NCBI GenBank assembly: GCA_016218005.1
Contig: JACRFF010000093.1
Coordinates: 1 to 8,842 of the forward strand
Source: Ignavibacteriales bacterium
GTDB lineage: Bacteria > Bacteroidota > Ignavibacteria > UBA10030
Reading direction: 5' to 3'
DNA: 8,842 nucleotides
The notes beneath the pieces were generated by a model. It did not search any database and was not told the DNA's origin. It worked only from the letters and a program-made list of their open reading frames with translations. Shown here in pieces: positions 1-6,064 of this stretch. How positions within the stretch are numbered: position 1 is the stretch's first letter; each line of letters opens with the position of its first letter. The translations under genes and the position numbers were made by a program.

Positions 1-75
1 AATGTCAGGTGGAGGAGGAGCGTCGGGAAGTTGGTAGACGACGGAATCAGTTTTGCACGCGCGGTGTGTCTATGA
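1..75 (+). CDS. Possible 3' end of an upstream gene (partial)
   Basis: Frame 1 is open from the first base to a TGA at 73-75. That stop overlaps the ATG at 72 of the next gene in an ATGA arrangement, which is typical of translationally coupled genes. The 24 visible codons are rich in G or C at third positions (about 18 of 24), which fits coding use slightly better than frame 2, where a short reading ends at a TAG at 35-37. The visible tail ends in LVDDGISFARAVCL and matches no family I recognise. The fragment is too short to name a product, and chance openness is possible. Confidence 0.35.
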   Translation, partial: NVRWRRSVGKLVDDGISFARAVCL

Positions 76-749
76 TGTTACAAGATGGTATCAAGATTTT
101 GTGCATCGAAGCCGGCGATGAATCATTCAACCGGATCGAATCCCATTTGAATCGGTATGAGAAGGTGAAGTTTACGATTACCCGACGAAGAACGGGACAA
201 TCCGGCATAGAGGAGTTGGAAAAGAATAGCAACTACGACATCGTGCTTATGCACCACAATCTTCCGGGCTTAGACGGCCTCCGAACGCTTAGCGAGTTCA
301 ACCTGCGCAACGATGCAACGCCGGTTGTTTTCCTCGCCGTTCACGAAGATACCGGACTTGCGGTTGAGGCCATGAAGCTTGGAGCCGCAGACTTTTTGAC
401 GAACGAGGATATTTCCAGCCCCGTATTTCCGCAAACGCTTGTAGGGATTGTGGAAAAAACGAGACTGAACAAGGAATTCAGTCAGCTTGAAACAAAGAAG
501 CGCCGATTGGAGGCGATGCAGGAATTTGTTCTCAAGATTGCCTCGCGGATTGAGTCGCCGCTTGTTGAGATGCGGACTATTGCGTCGGAATTGCTCCAGC
601 AGGAACGAGACGAGAAAGCCCAAAAGTATCTTCAACTCATAGCGCACAACCTCGACCGTCTCGAAGAAAAAATGAAGAAGTTGAAGAACCTTCAGGATGA
701 CAAGACGGTGCAATACATCAAAGATATCAAGATGGTTGATTTGTCGTAG
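72..749 (+). CDS. Degenerate receiver-domain protein with a histidine-less DHp-like tail
   Basis: Predicted 225-residue cytosolic protein. Residues 7-128 follow the response-regulator receiver fold: KILCIE in strand 1, YDIVLMHHNLPGLDGL around strand 3, VVFLAV in strand 4 and EAMKLGAADFL before strand 5. The usual phosphoacceptor Asp is His61, the strand-4 Thr/Ser is Ala89, the strand-5 Lys is Asn111, and the acidic pair after strand 1 is reduced to Ala14-Gly15. Phosphorylation is therefore unlikely. Residues 129-225 form long charged helices. EFVLKIASRIESPL (151-164) aligns with the histidine-kinase H-box pattern EFLANISHELRTPL, with Ser158 where the phosphorylated His should be, and no ATPase domain follows. 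I infer a pseudo-receiver joined to a pseudo-dimerisation domain, perhaps a phosphorylation-independent adaptor. ATG 72 is chosen because receivers begin within about ten residues of the start and it overlaps the upstream stop. GTG at 9 or 66 is possible but adds an unusual basic leader. There is no clear Shine-Dalgarno. Confidence 0.85.
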   Translation: MMLQDGIKILCIEAGDESFNRIESHLNRYEKVKFTITRRRTGQSGIEELEKNSNYDIVLMHHNLPGLDGLRTLSEFNLRNDATPVVFLAVHEDTGLAVEAMKLGAADFLTNEDISSPVFPQTLVGIVEKTRLNKEFSQLETKKRRLEAMQEFVLKIASRIESPLVEMRTIASELLQQERDEKAQKYLQLIAHNLDRLEEKMKKLKNLQDDKTVQYIKDIKMVDLS

Positions 750-755
750 GTAGTG

Positions 756-1208
756 ATGTTACACGCAAAGCATATTCTTTCCAAAGATGATCTCCACGCG
801 GTAACGGAGGCGATTCGTGCGGCTGAGCGGAAATCGTCAGGAGAAATTCGTGTCGAAATTCGACAGCGACGACATCGAAAGGAGCGCGCGCTATCCATCG
901 AGCAGATCGCACGGCGGGAGTTTGTTTCGCTCGGCATGACGAAGACCAAAGGACGAACCGGCATTCTCATCTTTCTTTTGCTCGAGGACCGAAAGTTTCA
1001 AATTCTTGCCGACCAAGGTATCCACGAAAAAGTGGATGACTCGGTTTGGGCAGAGTTGGCGAACCACATGAGCAAGCATTTTGCACACGGGGAATTCCGA
1101 AGAGGTTTGGTGCGAACGGTGGAAGCCGTCGGCGATCTTCTTGCGCAGCATTTTCCACGAAGTTCTGCTGATCGAAATGAACTTCCCGATGATGTGAAGA
1201 TTTCGTGA
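756..1208 (+). CDS. TPM-domain protein (TLP18.3/Psb32/MOLO-1 type), cytosolic form
   Basis: Predicted 150-residue protein consisting almost entirely of a TPM domain. Visible marks are an N-terminal helix (LSKDDLHAVTEAIRAAERK), SSGEIRVEI at 27-35, TGILIFLLLEDRKFQI at 68-83 and the DQGIHEKVDD stretch at 86-95. The tail RGLVRTVEAVGDLL fits the last helix. Members have been linked to phosphatase activity, photosystem repair and membrane-protein quality control, but the biochemical role in most bacteria is unsettled. Many bacterial relatives carry a signal peptide and a C-terminal membrane segment, and this one has neither. The gene begins 6 bases after the pseudo-receiver gene. ATG 756 is preferred over GTG 753 because AGG at 748-750 sits 5 bases upstream. 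TPM, LemA and HtpX genes often cluster; HtpX lies two genes downstream here, but no LemA is present. Confidence 0.88.
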   Translation: MLHAKHILSKDDLHAVTEAIRAAERKSSGEIRVEIRQRRHRKERALSIEQIARREFVSLGMTKTKGRTGILIFLLLEDRKFQILADQGIHEKVDDSVWAELANHMSKHFAHGEFRRGLVRTVEAVGDLLAQHFPRSSADRNELPDDVKIS

Positions 1209-1212
1209 ATTC

Positions 1213-2064
1213 ATGAATATCAAAGCTGCCGTTGCCCAAATAGATGCCAAAGTTGGAAACCTGCACGCCAACCTCGCGCACCATCTCAAGGTCATTGCTT
1301 CGGCAAGAGAACAAGGAGCGCAGTTGGTAGTCTTTCCTGAACTCAGCCTCACCGGATATTCACTGAAAGACCTTGCGTGGGAAGTTGCGCTCGACCCATC
1401 AACGAGCAACGTGTTTGCCGAACTCAAGAGCGTCAGCAAAAAAATATCCCTTGCAGTCGGATTTGTGGAAGCCGGCTCGAATCACGGCATCTACAACAGC
1501 GCGGCCTTCTTGGAAGACGGTGAGATCAAACACATCCATCGCAAAGTCTATCCCCCCACCTATGGGATGTTTGAAGAAGGAAGGTACTTCTCCGCCGGAA
1601 ATTCCGTTCGTGCTTTTGACAGCAAGTATGGGCGGTTCGGCATGGTTATCTGCGAAGATCTCTGGCACATGGCGCTGCCCTACTTGCTTGCGTCCGATGG
1701 CGCCGAAGCTTTGTTTGCGTTGACCGCCAGCCCCACGAGAATGTCGGGAACGGACGGCGTACTGGACAACAAGATTGTCAACACGGAACATCATCGCGCT
1801 TACGCTCGTCTACTGAGCATCTATCTCTTGTTCGCTAATCGGGTTGGGTTTGAGGATGGCGTAAATTTTTGGGGAGGCTCGTCGATCACCGCGCCTAATG
1901 GTCAGGAAACTGTTGAAGCAAAACTGTGGGACGAAGATCTCGTTTTCGGAATGCTTGATTCCACCGAACTTCAGCGTGCCCGTCGACAATCGCGTCACTT
2001 CATCGATGAGCGGACTGAAATTGTCTTGCGCGAACTTTCTGCTCTTCAACATCTCAAACAATAG
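1213..2064 (+). CDS. Nitrilase-superfamily C-N hydrolase, NadE glutaminase-like
   Basis: Predicted 283-residue cytosolic amidohydrolase with the superfamily Glu-Lys-Cys triad: Glu43 in VVFPELSLTGY, Lys111 in HRKVYPPTYGMFEEGRYF and nucleophile Cys147 in MVICEDLW. The YPPTYGMFEEGRYF and ICEDLW blocks resemble the N-terminal glutaminase domain of glutamine-dependent NAD+ synthetase more than plain nitrilases or omega-amidases. The length corresponds to this domain alone, and no ATP-dependent synthetase domain occurs in the window. It probably hydrolyses an amide (glutamine or another small amide) through a thioester intermediate. Whether it feeds ammonia to a separate NadE is not decided by the sequence. 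ATG 1213 begins 4 bases after the TPM stop, so the two genes are likely cotranscribed. Confidence is high for the superfamily and low for the substrate. Confidence 0.92.
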   Translation: MNIKAAVAQIDAKVGNLHANLAHHLKVIASAREQGAQLVVFPELSLTGYSLKDLAWEVALDPSTSNVFAELKSVSKKISLAVGFVEAGSNHGIYNSAAFLEDGEIKHIHRKVYPPTYGMFEEGRYFSAGNSVRAFDSKYGRFGMVICEDLWHMALPYLLASDGAEALFALTASPTRMSGTDGVLDNKIVNTEHHRAYARLLSIYLLFANRVGFEDGVNFWGGSSITAPNGQETVEAKLWDEDLVFGMLDSTELQRARRQSRHFIDERTEIVLRELSALQHLKQ

Positions 2065-2102
2065 TCCTTCCACACGACCTCGTAACATTGTAAGTCCTTC
2101 CA
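2063..2102 (+). repeat. 10-base direct repeat upstream of htpX
   Basis: AGTCCTTCCA occurs exactly at 2063-2072 (overlapping the TAG stop of the amidohydrolase gene) and again at 2093-2102. The start-to-start distance is 30 bases, close to three helical turns, so both copies would face the same side of the DNA. The pair fills most of the 83-base gap before htpX and is followed by an AT-rich stretch (2102-2135) that could hold a promoter, though I see no clean -35/-10 pair. A tandem binding site for a regulator of htpX is an inference. Confidence 0.5.
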
Positions 2103-2138
2103 TTTTTTGCTACATTATTTTTAGAAACAAATTAAGCT

Positions 2139-2144
2139 GAGGTG
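2139..2144 (+). promoter_or_regulatory. Shine-Dalgarno sequence that sets the htpX start
   Basis: GAGGTG at 2139-2144 is an exact match to the 16S anti-Shine-Dalgarno complement. It places the GAGG core 5 bases before ATG 2148. This favours ATG 2148 over the in-frame GTG at 2142, which lies inside the ribosome-binding sequence. Confidence 0.75.
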
Positions 2145-2147
2145 GGT

Positions 2148-3014
2148 ATGTCAAACGGTATCAAAACAGCTTTTCTGATGGCATTGATGATGGGGCTTCT
2201 GCTGTTTCTCGGCCAGCTTGTAGGCGGAGAATCAGGCTTGGTGATGGCGTTCATCATTTCGTTGGTAATGAATTTTGGCGCGTATTGGTTTTCGAGTTCA
2301 TTGGTATTGATGGGGTATGGCGCGCGCGAGGTTTCGGAGGCAGAGGCGCCAAGGTTCTATGGAATCGTTCGGCGGCTGGCGACTCAGGCACGATTGCCGA
2401 TGCCGAAGGTGTACGTCATCCCGACCGAGTCGCTTAATGCGTTCGCTACCGGCAGAAACCCCGAACACGCCGCCGTGGCCGCAACAGAAGGAATTCTTGC
2501 CCGGCTGCGCGATGATGAATTGGAAGGTGTCATCGCCCACGAGCTTGCCCATATCCGGCACCGCGATATTTTGATTTCCACCATTGTAGCGACGATGGCA
2601 GGAACCATTACGTTTGTTGCACGCATGGCGATGTACGCTTCAATCTTTACGGGTGGAAACAGGGATCGTGAGAATTCCAATCCGCTTGGCGAAATTCTGC
2701 TCATCATTGTTGCCCCTATCGCCGCAATGCTGGTGCAATTTGCCATCTCTCGGTCGCGCGAATTTGCCGCAGATGCCGGAGGAGCGGAGATTTCGCAAAA
2801 GCCTCTGGGCTTGGCAAATGCTTTGCGCAAACTTGCGCAGGCGGCAGAAGAAATTCCCATGGAAAAAGCTGGTTCTGCGACGGCACATCTTTTCATTGTC
2901 AATCCGCTGGTAGGGGGAGGCGTACTCAAATTGTTCTCAACGCATCCTGCGACTGAGGAACGGGTGGAGCGCCTCGAGCAGATGGCGATGGGAACCCTGC
3001 CGATGCACGCCTAA
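2148..3014 (+). CDS. htpX: Membrane-bound zinc metalloprotease HtpX (M48B)
   Basis: Predicted 288-residue inner-membrane endopeptidase that degrades misfolded membrane proteins alongside FtsH. Two N-terminal membrane helices (about 7-26 and 30-54) precede the cytosolic M48 domain. The zinc-binding HELAH is at 131-135 (ligands His131 and His135, catalytic Glu132), and the third ligand is Glu205 in SREFAAD. Two further hydrophobic segments (about 142-165 and 182-199) flank the linker, as in the family. VYVIPTESLNAFATG at 88-102 and FSTHPATEERVERL near the C-terminus are family signatures. All catalytic residues are present and the length is normal. The 83-base upstream gap with a direct repeat suggests its own transcription start. 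The TPM gene upstream fits a shared role in membrane-protein quality control. Confidence 0.97.
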   Translation: MSNGIKTAFLMALMMGLLLFLGQLVGGESGLVMAFIISLVMNFGAYWFSSSLVLMGYGAREVSEAEAPRFYGIVRRLATQARLPMPKVYVIPTESLNAFATGRNPEHAAVAATEGILARLRDDELEGVIAHELAHIRHRDILISTIVATMAGTITFVARMAMYASIFTGGNRDRENSNPLGEILLIIVAPIAAMLVQFAISRSREFAADAGGAEISQKPLGLANALRKLAQAAEEIPMEKAGSATAHLFIVNPLVGGGVLKLFSTHPATEERVERLEQMAMGTLPMHA

Positions 3015-3034
3015 AGCGCACATCACCCGATTGA

Positions 3035-3556
3035 ATGCGCCCCTTTCGATCACTGGCAACGCTGATACTTTTTTTGGCCGCAAGCGGCAGTGTTGTCGTG
3101 TGTCAGGAGAAGTGGATTGAGATTCTACAGTTGCAGGCTGATTCAATCGCAAGCGACATTGTAGGTCAACTTGGCGTTGATGAAGAACAGACGATTCAAT
3201 TGGTTGTTCGGGGAAATCAGCCGCACGTGCGGCTTGTCGAAAATTCTCTTTTGAAGTCGTTGCGTTTGCGTCATCGGCGTGTGCGTGTAGGGAAACAGGA
3301 CGATTCATCAGAAACAGTACTCGAAGTGGATGTGGTGCAGCAAAGCCGCACGGCGGACACTTCTGCCGTCTCAACTTCGGATGAAGCTCGAAAAACAAAT
3401 ACGGCGAATCACGAGAGCGTTTTTTTGGGACGGTACAACAGAGATTCCGCGCTGGAGAGCGACCGTGGCAATTGGTTGGAGAGAATTGTCGCTCCGCTAT
3501 CAGTCATTGGAGCGACAGCCGTGATGATCTATTTGTTCTTTACTGTGCGGAGTTAG
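3035..3556 (+). CDS. Hypothetical exported protein with C-terminal membrane anchor
   Basis: Predicted 173-residue protein that I do not recognise. It starts with a good Sec signal peptide (MRPFR, then the hydrophobic LATLILFLAASGSVVV, with likely cleavage near Cys-Gln at about 23-24). The lone Cys is preceded by Val, so a lipobox is unlikely. A mixed alpha/beta region follows (about 25-102, with alternating strands such as TIQLVVRG and VLEVDVVQ), then a polar low-complexity linker (about 103-143). A single membrane helix near the end (APLSVIGATAVMIYLFF) is followed by a short TVRS tail. It would be a periplasmic domain held by a tail anchor. It lies 20 bases after htpX and directly before the CapA-type gene, whose Shine-Dalgarno is inside its last codons, so the two are probably coupled. 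A function in the cell envelope is inferred from localisation and neighbours only. Confidence 0.8.
   Translation: MRPFRSLATLILFLAASGSVVVCQEKWIEILQLQADSIASDIVGQLGVDEEQTIQLVVRGNQPHVRLVENSLLKSLRLRHRRVRVGKQDDSSETVLEVDVVQQSRTADTSAVSTSDEARKTNTANHESVFLGRYNRDSALESDRGNWLERIVAPLSVIGATAVMIYLFFTVRS
3549..3552 (+). promoter_or_regulatory. Shine-Dalgarno supporting a CTG start for the CapA-type gene
   Basis: GGAG at 3549-3552 lies 5 bases before CTG 3558, inside the last codons of the upstream gene. No comparable site stands before the in-frame TTG 3582 or ATG 3594. This is the main sequence evidence for the CTG start. Confidence 0.5.
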
Positions 3557-3557
3557 T

Positions 3558-4583
3558 CTGCGTACTAATTTTGTTTGGCGTTTGTTCTTTGTCATGGCAA
3601 CTGCAACGGGGGCACAGGGGCAAGAATCGCACGCCGCGCGTTTTCTTGCGTTGGGAGACGTCAATTTGGGCAGGCATGTCGGGCAAGAGTTGCTCAAGGG
3701 AGACACCCTGTTTCCTTTTCGCAACCTCAAGCCTTTGCTTGATCGGGCAGATTTAGTTTTCGCGAACCTCGAATCGCAAATCACGGAGCAGCACGGTGAA
3801 ACGCAGAGTCCGAAGAGTAACTTGATATTCTGTGCACCGCCGGTTGCCGGCAGTTCACTGAAAGAAGCGGGCATCGGGATTGTTTCCGCGGCCAATAATC
3901 ATGCGTGGGATTATGGGAAAACGGCGTTGCGAGAAACATCCGCATACCTTGATAGTGTCCACGTTGCCGTTGCGGGCATTGACCCTGAAGGAATTGGAAA
4001 ATTCCGACTGCCTGTGCTTGAACGGGGAGGCATACGATTTGGGTTTGCCGCATACGCAGAGTTTGTAAATCTCAAGGACAACTGGCAGGGATATATCAGT
4101 CTCTTTGATTCGGCGCGTGCCAGAGTTGAAATAGCAACGCTTCGAAGTAAATCAGATATTGTTGTCGTCAGTTATCACGGTGGTAATGAGTACAGCAATG
4201 GGGCTTCTCAGGCGGCGCTTGGATCGATGCGATTTCTAGCAGATGCCGGAGCCGACATTGTTCTCGGACATCATCCGCACGTGGTGCAAGGAATGGAGCG
4301 GCGCGGAAAGAGCTTCATATTTTTTTCGCTGGGGAACGTCGTGTTCTATCAACCGCAGCGTTCTTGGACACAGTTGACCCTCGCGCCGTGGATCGAGTTC
4401 CACAAAGACTCGGTCGGAACGTCGATCCGGTTTGTTCGACTTCTTCCGATCAAGGCGGGATATCAGCCGTCGGTATCCATCGACTCGCTGGCAAATGAAA
4501 AATTATTTTCGAGGTTTATGGCCTTATCCCCCGTGGGGATGAGTGCAACAAAAAACATGCTCAATGTTCAACCAATTCGATAG
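3558..4583 (+). CDS. Secreted CapA-family protein (PGA_cap metallophosphoesterase fold)
   Basis: Predicted 341-residue exported protein whose body is one CapA (poly-gamma-glutamate synthesis) domain with a calcineurin-like metal site. Motifs, numbered from CTG 3558, run in order: LGDVN at 32-36, ANLES at 69-73, AANNHAWDYG at 111-120, SYHGGNEY at 205-212, LGHHPHVVQG at 236-245 and SLGN at 257-260. All expected metal ligands are present. Relatives act in poly-gamma-glutamate or capsule export or anchoring, and many are simply annotated CapA family. No capB or capC synthetase genes are visible, so polymer synthesis is not implied. From CTG 3558 the N-terminus is a complete signal peptide: MRTNFVWR, then the hydrophobic LFFVMATATG, with AQG before QES. 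TTG 3582 or ATG 3594 would truncate or remove it. The gene is followed after 7 bases by the BamD-like lipoprotein. Confidence 0.9.
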   Translation: MRTNFVWRLFFVMATATGAQGQESHAARFLALGDVNLGRHVGQELLKGDTLFPFRNLKPLLDRADLVFANLESQITEQHGETQSPKSNLIFCAPPVAGSSLKEAGIGIVSAANNHAWDYGKTALRETSAYLDSVHVAVAGIDPEGIGKFRLPVLERGGIRFGFAAYAEFVNLKDNWQGYISLFDSARARVEIATLRSKSDIVVVSYHGGNEYSNGASQAALGSMRFLADAGADIVLGHHPHVVQGMERRGKSFIFFSLGNVVFYQPQRSWTQLTLAPWIEFHKDSVGTSIRFVRLLPIKAGYQPSVSIDSLANEKLFSRFMALSPVGMSATKNMLNVQPIR

Positions 4584-4590
4584 AGAATCA

Positions 4591-5403
4591 ATGATACATC
4601 GTCTTGCTATTCTTTTCTCAATGAGCGCGGTGTTGTTCAGTTGTTCCTCCGAAGAAACCGTCCTTCAGCTATCGGCCGAGCAGCGATTTGCTTTGGGCAT
4701 GAAGAAGTTTCAAAATGAAGACTATTTGGAGGCCAGCGAGGATTTCAAGAATGTTACCCTTCAGTATCAGGGCAGCCGAATCGCCGACTCAGCTCAGTTC
4801 ATGCTGGCGGAGTGCCGGTTCGTGCGTGAAGAGTACGTGCTGGCGGCGTACGAATACGACCTGCTGATCAGAACGCTTCCCACGAGCAAGCTGGTACCTA
4901 CGGCTCGGTTCCGCAAGGCGACGTGCTACTACCGTTTATCACCCGCGCCATATCGAGACCAAGAGTACACGAAGAAGGCCATCGATGAATATCAAGCCTT
5001 CATCGAATATTATCCTACCGACACTCTTACTTCGCGTGCAGAAGCGCGTATTAACGAGTTGAATACAAAACTTGCGGAGAAGGATTTCGAAAACGGTCTT
5101 ATCTATATGCGCATGGATTACAACAGAGCCGCAGGCTTCTATTTCGATTTGGTGCTGGACAAATACCACGACACACCGTTTGCAGAACCGGCGCTACTGA
5201 AGAAAGCAGAGACGTTGTTTGCGCGAAAGAAGTATAGTGATTCACAAAAGGAACTCGCGCGCTTTTTTGAAAAATATCCGACGAGTAGTCTCCGGAGCGA
5301 AGCCGAACAACTTCGCGCAGACCTTTCCAATGCAGTGGCAGAAGCAGGAACTTCTGCAAGCGATTCGAGCAAGGCTGTGAAGAGTCATTCGAGCATCAGA
5401 TAG
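4591..5403 (+). CDS. bamD: BamD-like outer-membrane assembly lipoprotein
   Basis: Predicted 270-residue lipoprotein. The signal peptide MIHRLAILFSMSAVLFSC carries a lipobox (LFSC) with Cys18 as the acylated residue; Ser at +2 favours the outer membrane. The mature part is a helical, TPR-like array: FALGMKKFQNEDYLEASEDF (about 31-50) is the typical first BamD repeat, followed by DSAQFMLAECRF, TARFRKATCYYRL and KKAIDEYQAFIEYYP. The last helical pair ends near residue 250, with a Ser/Ala-rich tail. BamD is an essential partner of BamA in inserting beta-barrel proteins. ATG 4591 is chosen because it opens the lipoprotein signal exactly and lies 7 bases after the CapA stop; a longer frame from 4543 would bury the signal. 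A general TPR or YbgF-like lipoprotein is the alternative, but the repeat order favours BamD. Confidence 0.88.
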   Translation: MIHRLAILFSMSAVLFSCSSEETVLQLSAEQRFALGMKKFQNEDYLEASEDFKNVTLQYQGSRIADSAQFMLAECRFVREEYVLAAYEYDLLIRTLPTSKLVPTARFRKATCYYRLSPAPYRDQEYTKKAIDEYQAFIEYYPTDTLTSRAEARINELNTKLAEKDFENGLIYMRMDYNRAAGFYFDLVLDKYHDTPFAEPALLKKAETLFARKKYSDSQKELARFFEKYPTSSLRSEAEQLRADLSNAVAEAGTSASDSSKAVKSHSSIR

Positions 5404-5414
5404 AAAGTCGTTGG

Positions 5415-5894
5415 ATGAAACGCCCTGCCTCCAAAACCGTTCCGCAATCTCACGTTGAGATGACGGAACTTGTTCTTCCGAATGACACGAATCCTTTGGG
5501 AAATCTTCTGGGCGGTCGTCTCATGCATTGGATCGATATCGCTGCTGCCACCGCTGCGGCGAGGCATACGCACCGTGTTTGCGTAACAGCTTCTGTTGAC
5601 GAATTGAATTTCCTGTATCCCATCAAGCTGGGAGAAGCAGTCATTCTCCATGCTTCTGTCAATCGAGTATTCAACACATCACTTGAAATCGGTGTGCGGG
5701 TGAGCAAGCAAAATTTGCTGACCGGAGAGACGCGGCATACGAACACCGCGTATTTGACATTTGTGGCATTGGATGAGGCAGGGAAGCCCGTCCAGACATA
5801 TCCTGTGGCTCCAAGAACAAAAGATGAACGCCGTCGTTATCGTGATGCCGCCCGACGACGACAACATCGCCTCCAGCACCGAAAACATTTCTAG
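5415..5894 (+). CDS. Acyl-CoA thioesterase, hotdog fold (YciA/ACOT type)
   Basis: Predicted 159-residue cytosolic enzyme hydrolysing acyl-CoA to free acid and CoA. The hotdog domain begins with the family hallmark MTELVLPNDTNPLGNLLGG (16-34), leading into GGRLMHWIDIAAA, where Asp41 is the likely catalytic residue on the central helix. VTASVDELNFLYPIKLGE, ASVNRVFNTSLEIGVRV and TNTAYLTFVALDEAG supply the remaining strands in order. The tail is strongly basic (RRRYRDAARRRQHRL and onward), as in many family members. Length is normal for a single-domain thioesterase acting as a multimer. Chain-length preference cannot be read from sequence. It follows the BamD gene by 11 bases and probably ends this transcription unit, because a 170-base gap follows. 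Confidence 0.94.
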   Translation: MKRPASKTVPQSHVEMTELVLPNDTNPLGNLLGGRLMHWIDIAAATAAARHTHRVCVTASVDELNFLYPIKLGEAVILHASVNRVFNTSLEIGVRVSKQNLLTGETRHTNTAYLTFVALDEAGKPVQTYPVAPRTKDERRRYRDAARRRQHRLQHRKHF

Positions 5895-6010
5895 TGCCGT
5901 TTTCACAAAGTAATATTGTGTTGTGGATTGAGATGCTGCCCGTGGAAATGCGCCCTGTTCTTCGTGCGGTATGCCTTTCCAGACACAAGATTTCTTTAGA
6001 AGTGGAGCAC

Positions 6011-6042
6011 GAGGAGGTTTTCCACTGCAACAGTGGTGGATG
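6011..6042 (+). promoter_or_regulatory. Strong Shine-Dalgarno, hairpin and ATG out of frame with the FG-GAP gene
   Basis: GAGGAGG at 6011-6017 is the strongest ribosome-binding sequence in the window. It is followed by four T, then a perfect 6-base-pair hairpin CCACTG-CAA-CAGTGG (6022-6036), TGG and ATG 6040. Linear spacing from Shine-Dalgarno to ATG is 22 bases, too long. With the hairpin folded the effective spacing is 7, which is ideal. A hairpin between Shine-Dalgarno and start is known from phage T4 gene 38. ATG 6040 opens a 76-codon frame ending at 6270, one frame off the FG-GAP coding frame. The hairpin is not followed by a T tract, so it is not a terminator. Confidence 0.45.
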
Positions 6043-6064
6043 ACGATTCTCGCCGCACAACGTC

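Noticed and set aside
9..71. Extended N-terminus of the pseudo-receiver protein from GTG 9
   Set aside because: The extra 21 residues are basic and unlike the short leaders of receiver domains, and the ATG at 72 overlaps a probable upstream stop. The GGAGGAGGAG at 11-20 is too far from 72 to be its ribosome-binding site.
891..1439. 182-codon minus-strand frame across the TPM/amidohydrolase junction
   Set aside because: It lies across two well-supported + strand genes, shows no domain and has no ribosome-binding site I can see.
2384..2929. 181-codon open frame on the minus strand inside htpX
   Set aside because: It is fully overlapped by htpX, which has all family motifs. The antisense translation has no recognisable domain, and such shadows are expected with this codon use.
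5881..5920. Inverted repeats GAAAAC/GTTTTC (5881-5904) and CACAA/TTGTG (5904-5920) as terminator or operator after the thioesterase gene
   Set aside because: The stems are only 5-6 bases and AT-rich. The first overlaps the end of the coding sequence, and neither is followed by a T tract. A TAATAT at 5911-5916 resembles a -10 box, but no acceptable -35 lies at the right distance.
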